Shown in pieces: positions 1 to 6,066 of a stretch of DNA of 64,000 bases (the first letter of the stretch is position 1; each line of letters opens with the position of its first letter). Made by a program: the position numbers and the translations under genes. The notes under the pieces are model-generated. The model did no database searches, was not told where the DNA came from, and was given only the letters and a program-made list of their open reading frames with translations. The stretch is taken from positions 50,327-114,326 of the forward strand of contig NZ_JACHFW010000011.1 of NCBI RefSeq assembly GCF_014202115.1, read 5' to 3'. The stretch is from Catenibacillus scindens (GTDB taxonomy: Bacteria > Bacillota > Clostridia > Lachnospirales > Lachnospiraceae).

Positions 1-423
1 AGCTACCTTGCAGGCTGTATCGCAAACGCCCTCATGGAGAAAGAAATCCCCGTCCGCATGACGAACTTTGCTCTTATCCTCAATGACCTTGCCGCCAGCT
101 TTGAGGGGCGCAACGAGTACATTTCCCGCCTTTGTCGTTATCCGCTGCTGATCCTTGACGACTTCGGCATGGAACGCGGGACGGAATACGGGCTGGAACA
201 GGTGTTCAATGTGATTGACAGCCGTTACCGCAGCGGCAAGCCGCTGATCGTCACGACCAACCTTACGCTGGACGACCTGCACAACCCGGAGGACACCGCC
301 CATTCCCGGATTTATGACCGCCTGCTTTCCATGTGCGTCCCGGTACGCTTTACCGGCGACAACTTCCGGCAGGAAACCGCCAAGCGGAAAATGGAGAGCA
401 TGAAGAAACTGATTACCGACTGA
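1..423 (+). CDS. DnaC/IstB-like ATP-binding protein, C-terminal part (5' end outside window)
   Basis: The frame is open from base 1 and ends at TGA 421-423; 140 residues are visible. The stretch LLILDDFGMERGTEYG is the Walker B region of DnaC/IstB AAA+ helicase loaders, followed by the sensor I-like segment PLIVTTNLTLDDL and an arginine-rich SRIYDRLLSMC motif. Family members load a replicative helicase or assist a transposase. In Tn1549-like elements a protein of this type sits upstream of tnpW, which fits the next gene. The Walker A part lies outside the window, so intactness cannot be judged. Confidence 0.8.
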   Translation, partial: SYLAGCIANALMEKEIPVRMTNFALILNDLAASFEGRNEYISRLCRYPLLILDDFGMERGTEYGLEQVFNVIDSRYRSGKPLIVTTNLTLDDLHNPEDTAHSRIYDRLLSMCVPVRFTGDNFRQETAKRKMESMKKLITD

Positions 424-437
424 AAGGAGTATTGCCT

Positions 438-632
438 ATGGCAGATAACAAGCAGCACGACACCCGCACCACCCGCCGCCCTGACTGTGTGACGGAAATC
501 CGCATGGGCAATTCCGTCCTTGTCGTGTCCGGCTATTTCAAGAAAGACACCACAACCACAGCCGCCGACAAAATGGCGCGGGTACTGGAAGCGGAAGCCG
601 CTGCTACACAGGAGCCGACTTATCCGGCGTGA
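438..632 (+). CDS. TnpW-like small transposon protein
   Basis: A 64-residue protein starting at ATG 438, eight bases after an AAAGGAG ribosome-binding site that overlaps the stop of the preceding ATPase gene. The central segment CVTEIRMGNSVLVVSGYF and the following KKDTTTTAADKMARVLEAE match the small TnpW-type proteins of Tn4451 and Tn1549 relatives. Its function is not known. It is probably co-transcribed with the ATPase gene. Confidence 0.7.
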   Translation: MADNKQHDTRTTRRPDCVTEIRMGNSVLVVSGYFKKDTTTTAADKMARVLEAEAAATQEPTYPA

Positions 633-696
633 ACCGGGGCATGGAAAAGCGGCCATGCCAGGGAGCATGACCGCTGGAACGAAAATCGGAAGTGCT

Positions 697-897
697 TTAG
701 CAATTCTTAATCTCATTCTCTATAAAATAATTTGCAATTTCAAAGGCTTTTATTCTTCTCTTTGCCAATGTGATTTGTGATTTATAACGCTCGGAATTAT
801 CCTTTGATTCAAATGTTTTTACTGTTTCTCTTAGCTTGTGCAGAGTTGAATCAATTTGCCTTTTGGCCGCGGTTAATTCATCTATTGTATACTTCAT
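697..897 (-). CDS. Small hypothetical protein divergent from the recombinase
   Basis: A 66-residue lysine-rich, predicted all-helical protein beginning MKYTIDELTAAKRQIDSTL. I chose ATG 897 because a perfect AAAGGAGAA site lies just upstream; a longer frame exists but has no ribosome-binding site. It is transcribed away from the serine recombinase, with a shared 225-base control region. I recognise no domain. A regulatory or accessory role in excision is only a guess from position. Confidence 0.6.
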   Translation of the reverse strand: MKYTIDELTAAKRQIDSTLHKLRETVKTFESKDNSERYKSQITLAKRRIKAFEIANYFIENEIKNC

Positions 898-1063
898 GTT
901 TTCTCCTTTAACTTCTGATTTTTTTGTTAAATCAGAGTATACCACGGAGTTATGAACTTTTCTACTGCAAATATGGGACGACAACCCATACCATAAAAAT
1001 CGGAAAATTGAAAAGCTGTAAAGAAGCAAATTTAACGCTTTTGCCGCTGTACAGCCCCCGCCG

Positions 1064-1089
1064 TTCCGTGGTACAATGAAACCACGGAA
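1064..1089. promoter_or_regulatory. Inverted repeat upstream of serine recombinase
   Basis: TTCCGTGGT at 1064-1072 and its exact complement ACCACGGAA at 1081-1089 flank an 8-base spacer. A half-site ACCACGGA recurs near 941-948 between the two divergent genes. This looks like an operator for recombinase expression; no binding protein is known. Confidence 0.45.
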
Positions 1090-1122
1090 TAGTGGGGCTG
1101 GCTGTCGGAAACGGAGGATTTT

Positions 1123-2739
1123 ATGTTAAGACAAGCCACCCAAAACCTCATTACCGCCCTTTATCCGAGATTGTCCCACGAGGATGAATTGCAAGGCGAG
1201 AGTAATTCCATATCGAACCAAAAAAGGATACTCGAAACCTACGCAAAACAGAACGGCTTTACCAATCTGCGCTGGTACACCGACGACGGTTTTTCCGGCG
1301 CGAACTTCCAGCGGCCCGGATTTCAAGCCATGCTTGCGGACATTGAAGCCGGGAAAGTGGGTACGGTCATCGTCAAGGACATGAGCCGGTTAGGGCGAAA
1401 CTACTTGCAGGTAGGGTTTTACACGGAAATGCTGTTCCCTCAAAAGGGTGTGCGTTTTATCGCTGTCAACGATAATGTGGACAGTGCCAGCGAGGGCATG
1501 GACAACGATTTTACCCCGCTGCGAAATCTGTTCAATGAATGGCTGGTGAGAGATACGAGCAAGAAAATCAAGGCAGTGAAAAAGTCAAAAGGCATGAGCG
1601 GCAAGCCTGTTACCAGCAAGCCGGTTTACGGCTATGTGATGGACGAGGACGAGAATTTTATTATAGACGAGGAAGCCGCCCCGGTGGTGCAGCAGATTTA
1701 CCAGCTTTGCCTTGCCGGGAACGGCCCGACCAAGATTGCCCGTATGCTGACGGAGCAGCAAATCCCCACGCCGGGGACGCTGGAATATCAGCGGACAGGC
1801 AGCACCCGCCGTTATCACCCAGGCTATGAGTGCAAATGGGCGACCAACACCGTCGTTCATATCCTCGAAAACCGAGAGTACACCGGATGTCTGGTGAACT
1901 TCAAAACGGAAAAGCCTTCTTATAAGGTCAAGCACAGCATAGAGAACCCCGTCGAGAAGCAGGCCATTTTCGAGAACCACCATGAGCCGATCATCGACAA
2001 GGAAACATGGGAACGGGTGCAGGAGTTACGCAAACAGCGCAAACGCCCGAACCGCTACGATGAAGTGGGGCTGTTCTCCGGGATTTTGTTCTGCGCCGAC
2101 TGCGGCCATGTGCTGTATCAGCAGCGGTATCAGAACAAAGACCGCAAACAGGACTGCTACATCTGCGGCAGCTACAAGAAGCGCACCCGCAACTGTACGG
2201 CGCACTTTATCCGCACCGATCTGTTGACCGCTGGTGTCCTGGCAAATCTCCGGCAAGTGACCGAATACGCAGCCAAGCATGAGAGCCGGTTTGTGAAACT
2301 ACTTGTCCAGCAGAACGAGATCGGCGGCAAGCGAAAGACCGCCGCAGCCATCAAGCAGCTTGAACAGGCGCAGGAACGCATTTCTGAAATCAGCCGCATT
2401 ATCAAGCGGCTGTATGAGGACAATGTAAACGGCAAAATCAGCGATGAGCGTTTCATGGAACTGTCGGCTGACTACGAAGCCGAGCAAGCGGAGCTGAAAA
2501 AGAGAGCCGCCGCCCTGCAAGCCGAACTGGACAAGTCACAGGCAGCTACCGTCAACGCCGAGAAATTTATGGGCATTGTCCGCAAGCACCTTGCCTTTGA
2601 AGAACTGACCCCCACTCTCTTGCGGGAAATGATCGAGAAAATTGTGGTGCATGAGTGCAGCTATGATGAGAACGGCACCCGCAGGCAGGACATTGAGATT
2701 TATTACAGCTTTGTCGGCAAGATTGACTTGCCCGAATAA
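1123..2739 (+). CDS. Large serine recombinase, TndX/TnpX type
   Basis: 538 residues, close to the usual size of TndX (533). The N-terminal resolvase domain has ALYPRLSHED (catalytic Ser18, Arg16) and the IVKDMSRLGRNYLQ motif near residue 85. A recombinase domain follows at about 160-270, then a zinc ribbon with CADCGH and CYICGS at about 325-345, and a C-terminal coiled coil rich in Lys/Glu. Enzymes of this family excise and insert their element through a covalent phosphoserine intermediate at a 2-base crossover. SD GGAGG precedes ATG 1123. It is the likely integrase of the 1-2826 element. Confidence 0.92.
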   Translation: MLRQATQNLITALYPRLSHEDELQGESNSISNQKRILETYAKQNGFTNLRWYTDDGFSGANFQRPGFQAMLADIEAGKVGTVIVKDMSRLGRNYLQVGFYTEMLFPQKGVRFIAVNDNVDSASEGMDNDFTPLRNLFNEWLVRDTSKKIKAVKKSKGMSGKPVTSKPVYGYVMDEDENFIIDEEAAPVVQQIYQLCLAGNGPTKIARMLTEQQIPTPGTLEYQRTGSTRRYHPGYECKWATNTVVHILENREYTGCLVNFKTEKPSYKVKHSIENPVEKQAIFENHHEPIIDKETWERVQELRKQRKRPNRYDEVGLFSGILFCADCGHVLYQQRYQNKDRKQDCYICGSYKKRTRNCTAHFIRTDLLTAGVLANLRQVTEYAAKHESRFVKLLVQQNEIGGKRKTAAAIKQLEQAQERISEISRIIKRLYEDNVNGKISDERFMELSADYEAEQAELKKRAAALQAELDKSQAATVNAEKFMGIVRKHLAFEELTPTLLREMIEKIVVHECSYDENGTRRQDIEIYYSFVGKIDLPE

Positions 2740-2747
2740 CCGCCCGA

Positions 2748-2780
2748 CCTATCCGACACAATGGCCAAGTGTCGGATAGG
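2748..2780 (+). terminator. Hairpin after serine recombinase
   Basis: CCTATCCGACAC (2748-2759) pairs exactly with GTGTCGGATAGG (2769-2780) around a 9-base loop, just after the recombinase stop. A T-run follows about 14 bases later. It is a probable transcription terminator near the end of the inserted element. Confidence 0.6.
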
Positions 2781-2826
2781 AACGGCAAAATTTTTTGCAC
2801 TTCTATTGCTTCTTTATCACACATAA

Positions 2827-2919
2827 GCAAAAAGCCAGGGTATGAAACAGCTCATGGCTGGCGGCGGTATCGCAGTGGTAGGGATGACACTGATTCCGCT
2901 TCTGTCGGGCTTGTTCTAA
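2827..2919 (+). pseudogene. 3' fragment of maff2-family membrane protein
   Basis: The frame reads AKSQG followed by MKQLMAGGGIAVVGMTLI and ends PLLSGLF before TAA 2917-2919. From memory, this is the C-terminal signature of the small Maff2 membrane protein that normally precedes the VirB6-like gene in these ICEs. The codon before 2827 is a stop and the upstream DNA belongs to the serine-recombinase element, so the N-terminal half has been separated by insertion. A short product from ATG 2842 (25 residues) is possible but is unlikely to be functional. Confidence 0.75.
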
Positions 2920-2925
2920 TCGTCC

Positions 2926-3789
2926 ATGGACTGGTTATTTGGCTGGATAACAGACTGGATAAAACAGGGCTTAATCGACGCCATCACAGGACAATTTACA
3001 GGAATCTTTGAATCGGTCAACAACCAAGTAACCGATGTGGCCGCGCAGGTAGGCCAGACGCCCCAGGGCTGGAATGGCGGTGTTTTCAGTATGATCCAGA
3101 CGCTATCGGAAACGGTAGTGCTGCCCATTGCCGGTATGATCTTAACTTTCGTGCTGGTGTATGAGCTGATCCAGATGATTCTTGAGAAAAACAATATGCA
3201 CGAATTTGACACCTTCAACATCTTTAAGTGGGTGTTCAAGACCTTCGTTGCCACCTATCTGCTCACCAACTGTTTTACGATTGTGATGGCCGTATTCGAT
3301 GTGGCGCAGACGGTTGTGGCGAACAGCGCGGGGATCATCAACGGAAATCTGGATGTGGCCGCGTCCATGGCCGACCTGGAAACACAGCTTCAAGCCATGG
3401 GTATCTGGGAGCTGATCGGCCTGTGGCTGGAAACCAATATCATCAACCTGTGCATGTGGATTTTGTCTATCGTGATTTTTGTGATCGTTTACGGAAGAAT
3501 GATAGAAATTTATTTGACCGTGAGCATTGCGCCGATTCCTTTTTCCACACTTGCCAACCGCGAATGGGGCGCGATGGGGACCAATTACCTGCGCTCCCTG
3601 TTCGCCCTTGGCTTTCAGGGATTCCTTATCCTGATCTGCGTTGCGATTTACGCGGTGCTGGTCCAATCCATCCCATCTTCCAGCAGCGTACACGCCGCAA
3701 TCTGGGGCACAGCAGGCTATACGGTGCTGCTGGCCTTTGCCCTGTTTAAGACAGGTTCGCTATCCAAATCTATTTTCAATGCACACTGA
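2926..3789 (+). CDS. VirB6/TrbL-like conjugal transfer membrane protein (CD1112 type)
   Basis: A 287-residue polytopic membrane protein with about six hydrophobic segments (near residues 60-85, 100-120, 165-190, 195-215, 230-255 and 260-280). It starts with the conserved MDWLFGWITDWIKQGLIDAI and contains VSIAPIPFSTLANREWG. This family forms the inner-membrane channel of the type IV secretion apparatus in Gram-positive ICEs. It directly follows the maff2 remnant and precedes spoVG, the normal order. The insertion just upstream may have removed its original promoter or coupling. Confidence 0.85.
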   Translation: MDWLFGWITDWIKQGLIDAITGQFTGIFESVNNQVTDVAAQVGQTPQGWNGGVFSMIQTLSETVVLPIAGMILTFVLVYELIQMILEKNNMHEFDTFNIFKWVFKTFVATYLLTNCFTIVMAVFDVAQTVVANSAGIINGNLDVAASMADLETQLQAMGIWELIGLWLETNIINLCMWILSIVIFVIVYGRMIEIYLTVSIAPIPFSTLANREWGAMGTNYLRSLFALGFQGFLILICVAIYAVLVQSIPSSSSVHAAIWGTAGYTVLLAFALFKTGSLSKSIFNAH

Positions 3790-3820
3790 CGTATGTTTTA
3801 AAAAGTAAAGGAGACATTTT

Positions 3821-4270
3821 ATGAGTAATAACAATACTGCTGCAAATCCCACTGTCCCGGAAACAAACGGGGACCTGCCTTTCAAGCTGGATGTGCGTGT
3901 CCGGCCTATCGCTCCTATGGGAAACCTGCTGGCCTACGCCAACGTCACCATCGGGGGCTGTTTTAAGATCGACGGCTTTCGGATCTGTTCCGGCGAAAAG
4001 GGGCTGTATGTCAATATGCCCTCCACCCAGGACAACAAAGGGAACTGGAGGGATGTCTGCTGGCCGGTGACGGCAGATTTTCGCCGCCAGCTCAATGAGG
4101 CGCTGATTGAAGGATACGGCGCGGCTATTGAAAACCTGCAGGCGACTTTGGAGGCTACGAAAGGCGCCGCGGAAAAGCCTTCGCTGACCGGGGCGCTGAA
4201 AGAGAACGCCGGTAAAGTGAAAAGCCAGCCGGTAAAGGCAGCCGCCGCCAAAGACGGTCCCTCCCGCTGA
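3821..4270 (+). CDS. SpoVG-domain protein of the ICE
   Basis: 149 residues starting at ATG 3821 after AAAGGAGA. Residues about 22-105 match the SpoVG fold: LDVRVRPIAPMGNLLAYANV, then FRICSGEKGLYVNMPS and DVCWPVTADFRRQLNEAL. SpoVG proteins bind nucleic acid and regulate gene expression. The lysine- and alanine-rich tail from about residue 110 is an ICE-specific extension. Its stop overlaps the methyltransferase start by one base, so the two are translationally coupled. Confidence 0.85.
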   Translation: MSNNNTAANPTVPETNGDLPFKLDVRVRPIAPMGNLLAYANVTIGGCFKIDGFRICSGEKGLYVNMPSTQDNKGNWRDVCWPVTADFRRQLNEALIEGYGAAIENLQATLEATKGAAEKPSLTGALKENAGKVKSQPVKAAAAKDGPSR

Positions 4271-4833
4271 TGCCGGAGACTAAAAAATACGGGATCATCT
4301 ATGCGGACCCTCCCTGGCGTTACGATATGAAGCGGGGCCACGGGGTTGCGGAAAACCACTATCCCACAATGAGTATTGAAGAAATCTGCGCGCTTCCGGT
4401 TGCGGACCTTGCGGCCAAGGACAGCGCGCTTTTTCTTTGGGGTACATTTCCCCAGCTTAAAGAAGCGTTCCGTGTCATAGACGCCTGGGGATTCCAGTAT
4501 AAAACACTGGCTTTCCTGTGGCTGAAACAAAACCGCAAAGCTGACACCTGGTTTTACGGTATGGGGTTCTGGACACGCTCTAACGCGGAAGTGTGCCTTC
4601 TGGCTACCCGCGGCCATCCGAAACGGCAGAGCGCCGGAATCCATCAGTTTGTCATTTCCCATATCGAGCAGCACAGCAAAAAACCGGATATTGTGCGGGA
4701 TAAGATCGTCAAGCTGATGGGCGACCAGCCCAGGGTAGAGCTTTTTGCCCGCCAGAAAACGCCGGGCTGGGATGTCTGGGGCAACGAAGTCGATTGCACC
4801 ATCACCCTCCCGGCGGGAAAGGAGGAAATTTGA
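4270..4833 (+). CDS. MT-A70 family DNA adenine-N6 methyltransferase
   Basis: 187 residues. The catalytic motif DPPWRY lies at about residue 13-18 and the AdoMet-binding region near the C-terminus is PRVELFARQKTPGWDVWGNE, both typical of MT-A70 enzymes of phages and mobile elements. It probably methylates adenine in DNA, which would protect the transferred element from restriction in a new host. No partner endonuclease is present. It lies inside the transfer operon, between spoVG and an unknown gene. Confidence 0.85.
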   Translation: MPETKKYGIIYADPPWRYDMKRGHGVAENHYPTMSIEEICALPVADLAAKDSALFLWGTFPQLKEAFRVIDAWGFQYKTLAFLWLKQNRKADTWFYGMGFWTRSNAEVCLLATRGHPKRQSAGIHQFVISHIEQHSKKPDIVRDKIVKLMGDQPRVELFARQKTPGWDVWGNEVDCTITLPAGKEEI

Positions 4834-5564
4834 GTTTGGAACAGGAAGCGAAACGGTTGCTGATGGAGCGCTTGGATGACTGCCTGAAAGTCCATGCGGA
4901 TTTGCTGGACTCACAGGACATTGGCAGTATTTATGAGCTGCAGGATCTCGCCCAGCTCCACTACTATTTGAAAGTGGAACATCCTTTTACCCCGGCAGAG
5001 GTGGAAGCTCTGCTGTCGTTTCAGGACCCGTTGGAAGTTGCCCGCTGGTGCAAAGAGGAAAACACCCATACCCATAGCTTTCCTATCTGCGAACTGTTGG
5101 AGAAAATCGGCGCATACCATAAATTTGACCGGTTTCCTCCGGCCCAGGCAGATCCAAAAGCAGAACTGATAAAACGCCTGGGCCAGAACTATTTTGCCTA
5201 CATGGAAAAGCTGGATTCTCTCAGTACGGGCGCGCTGGTCGCAAACGCAAGGGAAATTGCGACTGTCCAGGAAGTTTATACCTATCTGACCGAACACTAT
5301 ACCTTTCAGCCGGGAGAAGCCGAACTGCTGCTCCGGCTGGATGACCCTTTGGGCTATATATCCGGCAGATGGCCCCAAAATGTCTACGATACCTTTCCTG
5401 TGGAAGATAAAGTTGCGGAAGATATTTGGGAACTATCACAGGAGGCGGAACCTTTGCAGCTCCAGGAGAGCGGTTCCGTGAAAGACCGGCTGCAAAAGGC
5501 TATTGAACAGAGTTCACGCATGGGTGATCCTGATAAAAAGCCGCACCACGAGAAAGAGCGGTAA
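4830..5564 (+). CDS. Tandem-repeat ICE protein, DUF3848-like
   Basis: About 244 residues. AAAGGAGG at 4818-4825 points to TTG 4830 (overlapping the methyltransferase stop as TTGA) or TTG 4836. The protein contains two related copies: residues about 5-75 (LMERLDDCL ... FQDPLEVARW) and about 110-185 (LIKRLGQNY ... LDDPLGYISG). Each has a helical start, a Y-x-x-L core and a D-P-L motif. This resembles DUF3848-type proteins of such ICEs, but the assignment is from memory. No function is known. Confidence 0.6.
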   Translation: MSLEQEAKRLLMERLDDCLKVHADLLDSQDIGSIYELQDLAQLHYYLKVEHPFTPAEVEALLSFQDPLEVARWCKEENTHTHSFPICELLEKIGAYHKFDRFPPAQADPKAELIKRLGQNYFAYMEKLDSLSTGALVANAREIATVQEVYTYLTEHYTFQPGEAELLLRLDDPLGYISGRWPQNVYDTFPVEDKVAEDIWELSQEAEPLQLQESGSVKDRLQKAIEQSSRMGDPDKKPHHEKER

Positions 5565-5634
5565 AGCGAAAAACAAGGATTGTTCCTGCCCTGTTTTTAC
5601 GGCGGCAGGCGTTTGAAGGAAAGAAGGTGATTTT

Positions 5635-6066
5635 TTGCCCTATGTACCGGTTCCAAAAGATCTGACGAAGGTTAAGACCAAAGTTGCCTTTAATCTGACG
5701 AAAAGGCAGCTTATTTTTTTCAGCATTGCCGGGGCGGTTGGCCTGCCGGTGTATTTTCTCACCCGCACGGCGATTGGGAATACCGCTTCGGTTCTTTTGA
5801 TGATCGGGCTGATGATGCCCTTTTTCTTTATGGCAATGTATGAGCGTGACGGCCAGCCCGCGGAGAAGATTCTGAAAAATATGATCCGCCACCGCCTGTG
5901 GCCGGAGACGCGCCCATATAAAACCCGGAACTTTTATAAAATCATGTCAAAGAAGGAGGAAATAAGTATTGCCAAAAACCAAACAGCAGGAAGAGCAGGA
6001 AAAGCGCCTGCAGGCAAACATCCAGCAGGCGCGAAAAAACCGGTCCGCAGTAAAAAAGGCCGGTAA
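5635..6066 (+). CDS. PrgI-family conjugation membrane protein
   Basis: 143 residues beginning at TTG 5635 after AAGGTGA. The opening MPYVPVPKDLTKVKTKVAFN and NLTKRQLIFF, followed by two membrane helices (about residues 27-47 and 50-70), identify PrgI, a VirB3-like partner of the VirB4 ATPase. The 3' end overlaps the VirB4 gene by 98 bases in another frame; the overlapped tail is basic and low complexity in both proteins. This unusually long overlap suggests tight translational coupling. Confidence 0.85.
   Translation: MPYVPVPKDLTKVKTKVAFNLTKRQLIFFSIAGAVGLPVYFLTRTAIGNTASVLLMIGLMMPFFFMAMYERDGQPAEKILKNMIRHRLWPETRPYKTRNFYKIMSKKEEISIAKNQTAGRAGKAPAGKHPAGAKKPVRSKKGR

Larger units (their letters stand above)
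1..2826. mobile_element. Right part of a TndX/TnpX-type serine-recombinase element inserted in the ICE
   Basis: This segment carries the end of a DnaC/IstB-like ATPase, a TnpW-like protein and a large serine recombinase, the gene set of Tn4451/Tn5397-related elements. Directly after the recombinase and its hairpin, a reading frame for the last part of a maff2-type ICE protein begins abruptly at 2827 behind a stop codon. I infer that this element inserted into maff2. Its left end lies before the window. The exact right end is uncertain by about 15 bases. Confidence 0.7.
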
